Translations under genes and position numbers: made by a program
In this document: piece after piece, positions 37,015 through 46,531 of the stretch
How positions within the stretch are numbered: the stretch's first letter is position 1
Layout: the number at the start of each line of letters is the position of its first letter
The notes under the pieces: model-generated
The model's input: the letters and a program-made list of their open reading frames with translations, nothing else
What the model was told of the DNA's origin: nothing
The model's database searches: none
Origin: Pseudomonas fluorescens
GTDB lineage: Bacteria > Pseudomonadota > Gammaproteobacteria > Pseudomonadales > Pseudomonadaceae
DNA: 64,000 nucleotides
NCBI RefSeq assembly: GCF_902497745.1
Contig: NZ_CABVHJ010000001.1
Location: forward strand, 186,001-250,000
Direction: 5' to 3'

Positions 37015-37566
37015 TTAATCCCGCAGCAGCACCGGGTGCGACGCTTCGCCGCTGAGCGGTCGTTGCAGAGCACTCCAGACCAGCCGCAACAATTGATAAA
37101 CCGCCAGAATAGATACCGCGACAAAGAACAGCAGGCTCCATTCCGGGATGCTCAGATCGAACAACGTCCAGGAAATTTCCGCACAATCGGCACCACCGCT
37201 AAACATCCTCTGCAACGCACAGATCCAGGGCAGACCACTGAACAACATCTCCGGGGCAGGTGTGCAATTGAGCAGTTGCAGCAGCGGATCACTCTGGATC
37301 AATACCTGCCGCCAGGCGGCCGTGGTACCTCCCAGACTCGCGCCCAGCGCCAACAGCCAGTAGAGCCACAAACCGACACGCTTGGGGCCATGCACCGCCG
37401 CCAGGCCACTGGACACACACAGCAGCGTGAGGAACAGGCGCTGCACCAGGCACAGGCTGCACGGCGTCAGACCAACAGCATATTCAAGATAATAGGAAGC
37501 TCCCAGAGCAAAGGCCCCCGCAGTGAAAGCCATGAAGAACAAGGAGCGTGAGCAGGCCAACGACAT
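37015..37566 (-). CDS. dsbB: Disulfide bond formation protein DsbB
   Basis: A 183-residue inner-membrane protein with four membrane segments that re-oxidises DsbA and passes electrons to ubiquinone. The first redox pair is CSLC (about residues 36-39); the second pair is formed by Cys in LLNCTPAP and the later Cys near GGADC. QR after the first pair (VQRLF) fits the quinone site. Pseudomonas has two DsbB-type proteins; this is the one beside algQ. Its partner DsbA is not in the window. Confidence 0.9.
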   Translation of the reverse strand: MSLACSRSLFFMAFTAGAFALGASYYLEYAVGLTPCSLCLVQRLFLTLLCVSSGLAAVHGPKRVGLWLYWLLALGASLGGTTAAWRQVLIQSDPLLQLLNCTPAPEMLFSGLPWICALQRMFSGGADCAEISWTLFDLSIPEWSLLFFVAVSILAVYQLLRLVWSALQRPLSGEASHPVLLRD

Positions 37567-37784
37567 GGCTTTTCCGTAACAGTAGAGACAGACGGTTACG
37601 GTAGAGGAAAGCGTGTCAGCCTTTCAAGGCAAGGCCCTGCCGACAGTTCATCAGAGGTGTAGGGAAAACCCGACAGGTTCGAGAGGAATCGGTGTAGCCA
37701 GCTGTAGGAATTTGCTTCGGGCCCCCACTGAAGTTGAAATTTCAACCACAAAAGGTAAGCGAGGGAGCGAACTCCCCCGCCACT

Positions 37785-39023
37785 TCAGGCGTGAGCCGGA
37801 ACCGGCAACGGCGCGGCCAGCAGGCGCTCGTCCAGCAGACCGAGGCCTTCCTGGAACAACTGATTGCTGCGTTCGGTATCGCCCAACTGCGCGAGCAGAC
37901 GCGCCAGTTCCGCACAGGCTTCAGGATTGCGCTGCACACGCAGGCTGCTCTCCAGATAATCCCGCGCCTTGCCCCACAGGCTGGTTTGCAGGCACAGGCG
38001 GCCAAGGGTCAGCAGCAAGCTTGGATCGTTCGGATGATCCTTCAGCCAGCCTTCGGCAGTTTGCAACTGGCGGGCCGGATCGCTACCGCGCACCAGACCG
38101 TAGAGACGGGCCAGATGGCTGTCGTATTTGCGCTTGAGCGCGGTGCGCAGGACTTCTTCCGCTTCGACCTGAGCGCCCAACTGACGCAACTGTTCGGCGT
38201 ACGCCAATACCAGCGGCGGCTCTTGCCGTTGCGCCGAGGTGAGCTGTTCCCAAGCGCGCGTGAGCGACTGCAAACCAACGCTGCCATCCTCTTCACGTTG
38301 CGCAGCCAGCGAGAGGTTTTCACCCCAGGCGCGGCGCTCGAGTTCGGCCAGTTCGGCGCGCGGCAGGACTTTGTCTTTGCGCAATTCCGGCAGCAAACGA
38401 ATCACCGCCGACCATTCACCGCGCTGTTGATACAAGCGCTGCAACTGACGCAACGTCTGCGCATTGTGTGGATGGCGCTCGTGCATCGCTTGCAGGGTCA
38501 CCAAGGCACCGTCGGTATCGCCACGGTCGGTCTGCAACTGCGCATGGCTCAGAGCAATTGCCAGTTCCGCCTGCGGCTGACGCTCCAGTGCACGCTCCAG
38601 CAATCGATCGCATTCCTCGTAGTTTCCTTGCTCATTGGCCGCGCGGGCCGCGCCGAGGTAATACAGGAGTGGCTGGCGCTCGGCTTCAGCCGCTCGATAC
38701 AGATGACGCTGCGCGCTGGCCCAGCGACCTTCGGCCAGATCCAGTTGACCGTGCTCGATAGCTACCTGCACGCGACGACTGCGGTTGCGGCGCGACCATG
38801 GATTGACCACGCCGCTGGAGGTCATCACCAACTCAACCAGCACCTTGATGCCCCAAATCAGCAGCCACAACACCGCGATCACCGCCAGTGTCGCCCACAG
38901 ACTCGCTTCGTAACGGAAGCTCTTGTAGGCAATCAGCACGTAGCCAGAATGCTGTGCCACTGCAAAGCCCAGCGCCGCCGTCGCCGCGATCACCAGAAAC
39001 ACGATCACATAGAGGCGTTTCAT
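37785..39023 (-). CDS. hemY: HemY, TPR-containing inner-membrane protein
   Basis: A 412-residue protein with two N-terminal membrane segments (residues 3-23 and 43-63) and a cytoplasmic or periplasmic tail of TPR-like helices (LYRAAEAERQPLLYYLGAAR, ECDRLLERALERQPQAELAI). This is the gamma-proteobacterial HemY of the hemCDXY cluster and not the Bacillus protoporphyrinogen oxidase of the same name. Its exact function is unsettled. The start overlaps hemX by 4 nt. The C-terminus ends near an otherwise empty 218-bp spacer. Confidence 0.93.
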   Translation of the reverse strand: MKRLYVIVFLVIAATAALGFAVAQHSGYVLIAYKSFRYEASLWATLAVIAVLWLLIWGIKVLVELVMTSSGVVNPWSRRNRSRRVQVAIEHGQLDLAEGRWASAQRHLYRAAEAERQPLLYYLGAARAANEQGNYEECDRLLERALERQPQAELAIALSHAQLQTDRGDTDGALVTLQAMHERHPHNAQTLRQLQRLYQQRGEWSAVIRLLPELRKDKVLPRAELAELERRAWGENLSLAAQREEDGSVGLQSLTRAWEQLTSAQRQEPPLVLAYAEQLRQLGAQVEAEEVLRTALKRKYDSHLARLYGLVRGSDPARQLQTAEGWLKDHPNDPSLLLTLGRLCLQTSLWGKARDYLESSLRVQRNPEACAELARLLAQLGDTERSNQLFQEGLGLLDERLLAAPLPVPAHA

Positions 39024-40162
39024 GGCGTGGCCTCCTGCGCGGTGTTGGCGGCAGGTCTGGCAAAGGGTTTCACCGATTCTTCGGCATTGACGTTGCGCCG
39101 CTCAAGATAGGCTTGCACCGCACTCAGCGTGCCGGCCAGATCCGGCGTCGCGACCGTAACCGGCTCCTTGCTCAGCTCGCCGACCTGTTCCAGCATCACT
39201 TTGCTTTGCGGATTGTCCGGGTTGAAATTGCCTTTGAGCACATCGCGAGCCTCGGCCATGGCCTGGGTGTAGACCGGCGCCTGCCCGTTGAGAGCGGCCC
39301 ACTGCGCCTGCTCCAGCGCCAGGCTCAGGGCCAGACGCACCTGACTCAGGCTCTGCCCGGCCAGCAGTGGCCGCACGTTTTTGTCAGCGTTGAAATCGAT
39401 GCGGATGTAGCGCGAAACCTGATCCCACCACTGCGCCCAGCGACTGGCGCCGTCACCGTCGGCGGTCAGGCCCAGCAGCGATTCGCCGCGATCCTTGTAC
39501 TCCGGCGCCAGCTCGGTGAGGTCGATGACCTGATCGCGCAATGCGCCAAGACGCAGGAACAATCCGGTGCGATCCGGTTGCGCCGTGCTGCGCAGCGCCA
39601 CCAGGGTTTTTGCCACTTGCTCGCGAGCGGCAAAAGAGCCGGGATCGTTTTGCTCACGAAGAATTTCGTCAGCGCCCTGTACCAGCGCCTGAGCGCTGCT
39701 GATGTCCTGCAACGCCGAAAGGCGCAGGCTGGCCAGTCGTAGCAGGTGCTCGGCCTCGGCCAGACGCCAGTCCTTGCGGCTGGCACCCAGAACGGTTTCC
39801 AGACGCTGATTGAGGCGTTGCTGATCGCCCTGAAGTTGCGTCACCAGACGCTGGCGTTCGGCGAGTTCGTCAGCACCTGGCAACTGCGCGAGGCGCTCTG
39901 TCAGCCGCTGTTCATTGAGCTTCAGACTCTGCGCCTGATCGTTCAATGCCTGCACTTCACCGGATTGCTGCTGAGTATTGGTCTGCAGGTGACGCACCTG
40001 CCAGACACCCCAGCCACCGATCGCGACGCCGGCAGCACCGAGCAACAGGGCGACGATGGCCAGTCCATTGCCTCGGCGCGGCTCTGTGGCCGGCGGTGGA
40101 GTTTCAACCTGGGTTTCAATCACAGGCTGGACATCATCTTTGGGCAAGGCTGTTTCGCTCAC
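39020..40162 (-). CDS. hemX: HemX family protein
   Basis: A 380-residue protein with one membrane helix (residues 31-50, GLAIVALLLGAAGVAIGGWG) after a Pro-rich head, then a long coiled-coil (QALNDQAQSLKLNEQRLTER) and a helical C-terminal domain. It is often named uroporphyrinogen-III C-methyltransferase, but no SAM-methylase motifs are present, so that enzyme name should not be trusted. It may act as a scaffold for the heme pathway. It is 16 nt after hemD and overlaps hemY by 4 nt. Confidence 0.92.
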   Translation of the reverse strand: MSETALPKDDVQPVIETQVETPPPATEPRRGNGLAIVALLLGAAGVAIGGWGVWQVRHLQTNTQQQSGEVQALNDQAQSLKLNEQRLTERLAQLPGADELAERQRLVTQLQGDQQRLNQRLETVLGASRKDWRLAEAEHLLRLASLRLSALQDISSAQALVQGADEILREQNDPGSFAAREQVAKTLVALRSTAQPDRTGLFLRLGALRDQVIDLTELAPEYKDRGESLLGLTADGDGASRWAQWWDQVSRYIRIDFNADKNVRPLLAGQSLSQVRLALSLALEQAQWAALNGQAPVYTQAMAEARDVLKGNFNPDNPQSKVMLEQVGELSKEPVTVATPDLAGTLSAVQAYLERRNVNAEESVKPFARPAANTAQEATP

Positions 40163-40178
40163 GTATCCATCCTTTGCA

Positions 40179-40940
40179 TTAGAAAACGGGTTCGGGATGC
40201 TCCCGCAACGCCGTCAGCAAAGCCGCGGCACTTGCGCCGCGGCAATCCACAACTGTTTGAGCCCCGGCGGCACCTGCCAGCTCGGCGACCCTAGGGCTTG
40301 GAACAAACAACGGCAACCGCGCAATTGTCGGCCAGGCATCACCGGCCATCTGGCGCAGGTGCTCGAAACCCTGTCCACTGCTGACCACCAGCCCGTTCAA
40401 GCGTTCCGCTTCGATCCGTCGTGGCAGCTCATCCGGGGCATAGGCCGGCAGGGCGCGTCGATACAACTCCAGATACTCGACACTAGCACCAAGCTCGCGC
40501 AGGCGCTCGGCGAGCAACTCGCGCCCGCCTTCACCGCGCAGGATCAACACCTGCGCACCGGGCTGGCTGACCGCCTCACGCAGACGCGGCAATTGCAGCA
40601 AGGCTTCGCTGTCATCGCCGTCCGCCGGGAAGCTGACGTCGAGGCCGTGATCGCGAAGAATCTGCGCAGTCGCCGCGCCGACGCTGAACCAAGGCATCAT
40701 CAACGAAGGCGAGCCATCGAGCAGATCCAGCGCAATGCGTGCCGCCGGTTTGCTGACCACGATGACCGCGTTGCAACTCGGCAACCGCGTAATCACCTGA
40801 CGGATTTTCTCAGAGACCGGCAGCGCGACAATGTCCAGAAGCGGCAGACAATGACTGAAAAAACCCTGCGCCGCCAACGTCTGCGCCAGCGCGGCACAGT
40901 CTTCCGCGGGGCGCGTCAGCAGCAGGCGCCAACCGGTCAC
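40179..40940 (-). CDS. hemD: Uroporphyrinogen-III synthase
   Basis: It closes hydroxymethylbilane to uroporphyrinogen III with inversion of ring D. The 253-residue chain is poorly conserved, as usual, but shows [17 protein letters not shown], the [16 protein letters not shown] strand, and [13 protein letters not shown]. Its GTG start overlaps the hemC stop (GTGA), and hemC-hemD-hemX-hemY read as one operon, likely including algR upstream. Confidence 0.93.
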   Translation of the reverse strand: MTGWRLLLTRPAEDCAALAQTLAAQGFFSHCLPLLDIVALPVSEKIRQVITRLPSCNAVIVVSKPAARIALDLLDGSPSLMMPWFSVGAATAQILRDHGLDVSFPADGDDSEALLQLPRLREAVSQPGAQVLILRGEGGRELLAERLRELGASVEYLELYRRALPAYAPDELPRRIEAERLNGLVVSSGQGFEHLRQMAGDAWPTIARLPLFVPSPRVAELAGAAGAQTVVDCRGASAAALLTALREHPEPVF

Positions 40941-41878
40941 TCGTGACCTGCCTCGCCGTAGACCGCTTTGAGAATGTCATCCGCACCCTGGCGCAGCAGG
41001 TCTTCGGCAACTTGCACACCCAGCGCTTCGGCCTCGGCGCGCGGTGCCCGGGCTTCGGCGCTGAGCAGCTTGCCGCCACTCGGCTCACCGACCAGACCGC
41101 GCAGCCACAACTGCTCGCCCTCGAGCACGGCGTAGCAGGCGATCGGCACTTGGCAGCCGCCATTCAAATGTTTGTTGAGGGCACGTTCGGCGGTCACACG
41201 CGAAGTGGTATCGGCGTGATGCAGCGGTGCGAGCAAGGCGTGGATTTCTGTGTCGGCGCTGCGGCATTCGATGCCGACTGCACCTTGGCCACCGGCCGGC
41301 AGACTGTCGTCGACGCTGATCGCCGAAGTGATGCGATCTTCGAACCCGAGGCGGATCAGGCCGGCGGCCGCGAGGATGATCGCGTCGTACTCGCCAGCAT
41401 CGAGCTTGGCCAAGCGGGTGTTGACGTTGCCGCGCAGGAAGCGGATTTGCAGATCCGGACGACGGGTCAGCAGCTGTGCCTGACGACGCAAGCTTGAAGT
41501 ACCGACGATGCTGCCGGCCGGCAACGCCTCCAGGCTTGCAAAAGTATTGGAAACGAAGGCATCACGCGGGTCTTCGCGCTCGCAGATGCAAAACAGGCCA
41601 AGGCCTTCCGGGAAGTCCATCGGCACATCTTTCATCGAGTGCACGGCGATGTCGGCTTCGTTCTCGAGCAGCGCGGTTTCCAATTCTTTGACGAACAGAC
41701 CCTTGCCGCCGATTTTCGACAGTGGCGAATCGAGCAGCTTGTCGCCGCGACTGACCATGGGCACCAGTGTCACCAGCAGCCCCGGATGGGCCGCTTCCAG
41801 ACGTGCTTTGACGTATTCGGCCTGCCAGAGGGCCAGCGCACTTTTACGGGTGGCGATGCGGATTTCGCGAGAGGACAT
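40937..41878 (-). CDS. hemC: Porphobilinogen deaminase (hydroxymethylbilane synthase)
   Basis: It joins four porphobilinogens into hydroxymethylbilane. The 313 residues open [20 protein letters not shown]. The dipyrromethane cofactor Cys lies in [13 protein letters not shown], and the catalytic Asp in the [15 protein letters not shown] block. It follows algR by 137 bp with no terminator; co-transcription with algR is plausible, as known in P. aeruginosa. Confidence 0.97.
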   Translation of the reverse strand: MSSREIRIATRKSALALWQAEYVKARLEAAHPGLLVTLVPMVSRGDKLLDSPLSKIGGKGLFVKELETALLENEADIAVHSMKDVPMDFPEGLGLFCICEREDPRDAFVSNTFASLEALPAGSIVGTSSLRRQAQLLTRRPDLQIRFLRGNVNTRLAKLDAGEYDAIILAAAGLIRLGFEDRITSAISVDDSLPAGGQGAVGIECRSADTEIHALLAPLHHADTTSRVTAERALNKHLNGGCQVPIACYAVLEGEQLWLRGLVGEPSGGKLLSAEARAPRAEAEALGVQVAEDLLRQGADDILKAVYGEAGHE

Positions 41879-42015
41879 GGATCAATCCGTACTGAATAGA
41901 TACGGCGGATAATAACAGCTCAGCCAAATCCACTTTGACTTGAATCAGAAACGGCACGGCCTCCCTGGCCGACAGTGCCTGGTAAAGGAAAGAGCGGCCG
42001 CCCGAAATGACCGGG

Positions 42016-42762
42016 CTATAGCCCCTGCATCATCTTGCGCACACCGGCCACATGCCGACGGCTGACGATCAGCGCATCACCATTGAGACCTTTGAGGAAC
42101 AGCTGAAAATGTCCCAGTGGCGTGCGCTGCAGTCGTTCGATGCGGTCACGGGCGACCAGCGCGTTGCGGTGGATACGCACGAAGCGCTCACCGAATTCGT
42201 CTTCAAGGGCTTTGAGCGGTTCGTCCAGCAGCACCTCGCCGGTTTCGTGACGCAGGGTCACGTATTTGTGGTCGGCGATGAAGTAGACCACTTGATCCAG
42301 CGGGATCAGTTCGATGCCTTTGCGGGTGCGGGCGCTGATGTGGCTGCGTGGGCCGGTGCCGCTTTCGGCAGCGGGACGGGTCAGGGCCGAGAGTTGCGCC
42401 CGATTGGGACGTTCAGCCCTTTTCAGGGCGTCATGCAGATGTTCGGTTCGCACGGGTTTCACCACATAGCCCGCGGCGCTGGCCTGCAGGGCTTCCACGG
42501 CAAATTCATCGGGGCTGGTGCAAAACACCACGGCCGGCGGCGTTTCGCGTTCGCACAGACGGGCAGCAACCTGCAGGCCATCCAGGCCCGGCATACGAAT
42601 ATCGAGCAGCACGATATCCGGCTTGTGGCTGTCGATCAGTGCCAACGCCTCTTCGCCATTGGTGGCGCTGGGCTCCAGAACTGTGTAGCCCTCGAGCTCG
42701 CTCACCATTCGGCTGAGGCGCTCGCGAGCAAGTGGTTCGTCATCAACGATCAGGACATTCAT
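42016..42762 (-). CDS. algR: Response regulator AlgR (LytTR family)
   Basis: A 248-residue DNA-binding regulator of alginate, twitching and other traits. The receiver domain has VDDEP at the start, the phosphoacceptor Asp54 in IVLLDIRMPG, and Lys in VKPVRTEH; the C-terminal LytTR domain runs from about 140 (ELIPLDQVVYFIADHKYVTL, EPLKALEDEFGERFVRIHRN). All phosphorylation residues are kept. The ATG at 42762 overlaps the stop of a decayed kinase gene (ATGA); an upstream start at 42795 would run into it. The usual partner AlgZ (FimS) is broken here, so AlgR may work unphosphorylated or use another donor. Confidence 0.95.
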   Translation of the reverse strand: MNVLIVDDEPLARERLSRMVSELEGYTVLEPSATNGEEALALIDSHKPDIVLLDIRMPGLDGLQVAARLCERETPPAVVFCTSPDEFAVEALQASAAGYVVKPVRTEHLHDALKRAERPNRAQLSALTRPAAESGTGPRSHISARTRKGIELIPLDQVVYFIADHKYVTLRHETGEVLLDEPLKALEDEFGERFVRIHRNALVARDRIERLQRTPLGHFQLFLKGLNGDALIVSRRHVAGVRKMMQGL

Positions 42763-43115
42763 ATTGCGCTGGATTCCTGCGTGAGTCTCGCACAAGGATA
42801 GCGTAGACAGGTGAAGTGACGTCCGTCACCGCGATCCACGCTAAGACTAGCCCGAGCGCCAAAAAGTGCCGTACGTCGGCCAGCAATATTTGCCAGTGTC
42901 CGGGTCGTACTGCTCGAAGCCCGCTGTTTCCTGCGTTTCTCACGGGGATTGCCGAAGGACAATACACCCACCCCCCTCTTCTTATAGTCGGCGGCCAGAC
43001 CTTTGCGCGATCCGCAGTCGCGCCGACCCTTATGTCCTACTGTAGACGCTCGTCGGGCCGATATTGCTCAATCGAAAAATATCCTTGCGCAAATCCGCCA
43101 GGGCCAGCGCCGCCT
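42759..43115 (-). pseudogene. algZ: Remnant of sensor kinase algZ (fimS), deleted and frameshifted
   Basis: Two pieces of a LytS/AlgZ-type histidine kinase remain. The upstream piece, near 43040-43072, reads SIEQYRPDERLQ, the segment that precedes the ATPase domain in this family; it is then cut by TAG at 43037-43039 and continues to KVWPPTI. The downstream piece (42971-42762) reads LSFGNPREKRR and then TRTLANIAGRRTALFG, GARASLSVDRGDGRHF and CLRYP, the last third of the ATPase domain. The Asn-box region between them is missing. The piece ends in a TGA that overlaps the algR ATG, the old operon junction. The whole membrane domain is gone: argH begins 120 bp upstream. Confidence 0.78.
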
Positions 43116-43234
43116 ATGACTGAGTCGATGAGAAAAAAACGTATCGACCGGTGTCAGCGACAGTCTGGGCAACCCTGTTATTATCCGCGCCAGCGTTTCA
43201 CGCCTTTTTTCTTCAAGCCGATACGAGCGAATTC

Positions 43235-44629
43235 ATGAGCACTGACAAGACCAATCAGTCCTGGGGCGGCCGCTTCAGTGAACCCGTCGACGCCTTCGTC
43301 GCCCGCTTCACCGCCTCCGTCACTTTCGACCAGCGCCTGTATCGCCACGACATCATGGGCTCGATCGCCCACGCCACCATGCTGGCCAAGGTCGGCGTGC
43401 TGACCGATGCCGAGCGCGACACCATCATCGATGGCCTGAAGACCATTCAGGGCGAAATCGAGGCTGGCCAGTTCGACTGGCGCATCGACCTCGAAGACGT
43501 GCACATGAACATCGAAGCACGCCTGACCGATCGCATTGGCGTCACCGGCAAAAAGCTCCACACCGGGCGCAGCCGCAACGACCAGGTCGCCACCGACATC
43601 CGCCTGTGGCTGCGTGACGAGATCGACCTGATCCTCGCTGAAATCACCCGTCTGCAAAAAGGCCTGCTGGAACAAGCCGAGCGCGAAGCCGCGAGCATCA
43701 TGCCCGGCTTCACCCACCTGCAGACCGCACAGCCAGTGACCTTCGGGCACCACATGCTGGCCTGGTTCGAAATGCTCAGCCGCGACTACGAGCGTCTGGT
43801 CGACTGCCGCAAGCGCACCAACCGCATGCCGCTGGGCAGCGCCGCGCTGGCTGGCACCACCTACCCGATCGACCGTGAATACACCGCGCAACTGCTGGGT
43901 TTCGACGCCGTCGGCGGCAACTCGCTGGATAACGTGTCCGATCGTGACTTCGCCATCGAATTCTGCTCGGCCGCGAGCATCGCGATGATGCACTTGTCGC
44001 GCTTCTCCGAAGAGCTGGTGCTGTGGACCAGCGCGCAGTTCCAGTTCATCGATCTGCCGGATCGTTTCTGCACCGGCAGCTCGATCATGCCGCAAAAGAA
44101 AAACCCTGACGTGCCAGAGCTGGTGCGTGGCAAAACCGGCCGTGTGTTCGGCGCACTGATGGGCCTGCTGACCTTGATGAAAGGCCAGCCGCTGGCTTAC
44201 AACAAGGACAACCAGGAAGACAAAGAGCCGCTGTTCGACGCCGCCGACACCCTGCGCGACTCGCTGCGTGCCTTTGCCGACATGATTCCGGCGATCAAAC
44301 CGAAGCACGCGATCATGCGTGAAGCGGCGCTGCGTGGTTTCTCCACCGCGACTGACCTGGCGGATTATCTGGTGCGTCGTGGTCTGCCGTTCCGTGATTG
44401 CCACGAAATCGTTGGCCACGCTGTTAAGTACGGCGTGGACACGGGTAAGGATCTGGCCGAGATGAGCCTGGAAGAATTGCGCCAGTTCAGCGATCAGATC
44501 GAGCAGGATGTGTTTGCCGTGTTGACTCTGGAAGGCTCGGTGAATGCCCGTGACCATATCGGCGGGACTGCGCCGGCGCAGGTCAAGGCAGCTGTGGTGC
44601 GCGGTCAGGCCCTGATCGCCAGCCGCTAA
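43235..44629 (+). CDS. argH: Argininosuccinate lyase
   Basis: It splits argininosuccinate to arginine and fumarate, the last arginine step. The 464 residues carry [32 protein letters not shown] (substrate site), the catalytic His in [15 protein letters not shown], and the fumarase signature [11 protein letters not shown]. The ATG at 43235 follows GAGCG; an earlier start at 43151 encodes a non-conserved hydrophobic stretch. It is monocistronic and divergent from algR, with the algZ remnant in between. A REP pair follows. Confidence 0.97.
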   Translation: MSTDKTNQSWGGRFSEPVDAFVARFTASVTFDQRLYRHDIMGSIAHATMLAKVGVLTDAERDTIIDGLKTIQGEIEAGQFDWRIDLEDVHMNIEARLTDRIGVTGKKLHTGRSRNDQVATDIRLWLRDEIDLILAEITRLQKGLLEQAEREAASIMPGFTHLQTAQPVTFGHHMLAWFEMLSRDYERLVDCRKRTNRMPLGSAALAGTTYPIDREYTAQLLGFDAVGGNSLDNVSDRDFAIEFCSAASIAMMHLSRFSEELVLWTSAQFQFIDLPDRFCTGSSIMPQKKNPDVPELVRGKTGRVFGALMGLLTLMKGQPLAYNKDNQEDKEPLFDAADTLRDSLRAFADMIPAIKPKHAIMREAALRGFSTATDLADYLVRRGLPFRDCHEIVGHAVKYGVDTGKDLAEMSLEELRQFSDQIEQDVFAVLTLEGSVNARDHIGGTAPAQVKAAVVRGQALIASR

Positions 44630-44640
44630 AAGCCAAAAGC

Positions 44641-44731
44641 TTCGCGAGCAAGCTCGCTCCCACAGGTTTTGCGTCGGACACGTAATCGTGTTTCAGCACA
44701 TAACCCTGTGGGAGCGAGCTTGCTCGCGAAT
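44641..44731. repeat. REP pair (inverted)
   Basis: Standard REP units at 44641-44664 and 44707-44731 between convergent argH and the GST gene. Confidence 0.9.
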
Positions 44732-44753
44732 GCGATCTTCAGAACACCAAAAA

Positions 44754-45413
44754 TCACTTCTTGGCAGCTATCATCGCCAAAAACGCCGGCATCGCCGCTT
44801 CCTTGTCCGCCGCGATCTTCTGCACATGCGGATTCTGCTCAAGTCGCTCCAGCAGTGCCTTCGCCTGCGGCAACTCTGCCAGCAAATCAATTCCGAACAG
44901 CTTCTGCCCGACCGCACAGGCCAGCGGTACGCTGTAGAGGAAGTACAAATCGGCAATGCTCAGACTGTCGCCCGCCACGTACGGGGCGAATTTGCCGTGT
45001 CGGCCAAGCGCCGCAAAACCCAGCAGCAATTCACTCTTGGTCTTTTCCTTGATCGCGTCCGGCAGGGTCATGCCGAAGAACGCTTCGCCATAGCAGGCGC
45101 GTCCCGGCAGTTCGATGTACAGCTCGATTTCCTTGGCAATCGCCAACACCTGCGCGCGCTCGAACGGATCGCTCGGCAGCAGTGGCGTGCCTTTCTGGGT
45201 CTGTTCGAGGTATTCGAGGATGATCGCGGTTTCGTTGATGAAACCGGCGTCTACGCCGAGCACCGGGACCTTGCCGCGCGGGCTGATGGCCAGAGATTCC
45301 GGTGTCTGCGCCGGATAGAACGTGACCTCTTCGAACAGCAGGCCTTTTTCCAGCAGCGCCAGTTTGACCATGTTGTAGTAGTTGCTGACTGAGAATCCGT
45401 AAAGCTTGAGCAT
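44754..45413 (-). CDS. Glutathione S-transferase family protein
   Basis: A 219-residue cytosolic enzyme. The N-terminal thioredoxin-like domain has MLKLYGFSVSNYYNMVKLAL, PRGKVPVL with the cis-Pro, and the glutathione-binding NETAIILEYLEQ; the C-terminal domain is all-helical (SIADLYFLYSVPLACAVGQ). The class cannot be set with certainty; it resembles beta/other bacterial GSTs. The ATG at 45413 follows GGAGG; a GTG just before it is not needed. It lies between two REP-bearing spacers. Confidence 0.88.
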   Translation of the reverse strand: MLKLYGFSVSNYYNMVKLALLEKGLLFEEVTFYPAQTPESLAISPRGKVPVLGVDAGFINETAIILEYLEQTQKGTPLLPSDPFERAQVLAIAKEIELYIELPGRACYGEAFFGMTLPDAIKEKTKSELLLGFAALGRHGKFAPYVAGDSLSIADLYFLYSVPLACAVGQKLFGIDLLAELPQAKALLERLEQNPHVQKIAADKEAAMPAFLAMIAAKK

Positions 45414-45536
45414 CACATAGCCTCCAGGCCGTGCGGGGTGGGCAGTGCCTGTTTATAGATCGCTCAGGCGTTTCCCGCCAGCAGCATCACGCCGCTGAAT
45501 GCGGGTAAACTGGCGCCTTTCCATGAGGAGCCTGCC

Positions 45537-45827
45537 ATGAGCGAGCCGACAGACATCGACAATGACAACGACGAAGAAGAGTTCACCGAAGCGACGTTGA
45601 TCGAAGCGATCGAAAACCAGATCGAAAGCGACAACCCGCCAGCGGCCAAAGCGACTTTCAACAAGTTGACCCTGGTGGGTGTCGAGCGCGAAGAGATCCT
45701 CAATCTGATGGCGCACGTGCTGGCTTACGAGATTGACGCGATGCTCGATGAAGACCGTGCATTTGATACCGAATGGTACGAAGCGGCGCTGCGTGCACTG
45801 CCGGAATTGCCACCCGAAAAGCAGTAA
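45537..45827 (+). CDS. Small acidic conserved protein of unknown function
   Basis: A 96-residue cytosolic protein with a very acidic head (SEPTDIDNDNDEEEFTE) and three predicted helices (LIEAIENQIESD, ATFNKLTLVG, NLMAHVLAYEIDAMLDED). A GAGGAG ribosome site precedes the ATG. The AHVLAYEIDAML-DxxxFDxxWYExAL pattern is one I have seen in short hypothetical proteins of pseudomonads; no function is known. It is divergent from the GST gene. Confidence 0.7.
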   Translation: MSEPTDIDNDNDEEEFTEATLIEAIENQIESDNPPAAKATFNKLTLVGVEREEILNLMAHVLAYEIDAMLDEDRAFDTEWYEAALRALPELPPEKQ

Positions 45828-45841
45828 CAACACATTCCCCC

Positions 45842-45947
45842 CTGTGGGAGCGACGGTGCGACGATTCGACTTGCTCGCGAAGGCGTTTTATCAGTCAACT
45901 TATTTGGTGAATGACACATCGCTTTCGCGAGCAAGCTAGCTCCCACA
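45842..45947. repeat. REP pair with one enlarged variant unit
   Basis: Unit 45842-45880 has the extra CGGTGCGACGATTCGA block inside a REP arm; unit 45924-45947 is a near-standard REP with CTAGC in place of CTCGC. The enlarged form matches 23278-23316 in the other orientation. Confidence 0.85.
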
Positions 45948-46102
45948 CAATTTGTCACCCATCTATCGGCCCTGCGCCTGAGCCCCGACTACACTGGAAT
46001 CCGCCTCAAGACAAAATCCCTGATCTGAGCACTGGACATGCCGCAAAAGCGGGTTCACCTTAGGGGCGCTGTCGTCCAATTCCTAGAAAGTCTGGAGTCC
46101 TT

Positions 46103-46348
46103 ATGTCGCTTACCCCTGAGTTGGTTGCCGAACTGGAAGTCCTCGCACTCTTCAACCTGGACAGTTCCCAGGAAGGTCTGAAAATTCATCAGACCGCTGC
46201 CCCGAAGCATATTTCTGCCGCTAAACGCCTCTTTGAAAAAGAACTGACCGACCAGCCCGATGGCGGGTATCTGACCAGCCTCGGTCGCGATGCCGCGCAA
46301 AATGTGCAAACCGTGCTGACCATTCTGAGAGAAGAACAAACCGCCTGA
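46103..46348 (+). CDS. TIGR02647 family small protein
   Basis: An 81-residue protein that is helical and begins SLTPELVAELEVLALFNLDS, with the family core GLKIHQTAAPKHISAAKRL and an end DGGYLTSLGRDAAQ. The family is described as DNA-binding on limited evidence. A GGAGT site precedes the ATG. It sits alone before cyaA with a 183-bp gap that holds no gene. Confidence 0.85.
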   Translation: MSLTPELVAELEVLALFNLDSSQEGLKIHQTAAPKHISAAKRLFEKELTDQPDGGYLTSLGRDAAQNVQTVLTILREEQTA

Positions 46349-46531
46349 TCCTCCCCGACTTTGCCCACGGGAACTCCTGCCACGGGATTTCCGCGGGCCT
46401 GCCCGGTCGTCCGCGATAGAAATCTGACGTCAAAAAACAAATTCAGCTTAAAAGTCCCGCTGCGCAAAGGCTAAACTGCCTCCCATTCCGAGACCCTCTA
46501 CGTCCGAGCTTGCGAGCCGGTTTGAGCTGAC

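Noticed and set aside
39020..40162. HemX as a uroporphyrinogen-III methyltransferase
   Set aside because: No SAM-binding or methyltransferase motif is present; it has one membrane helix and a coiled coil.
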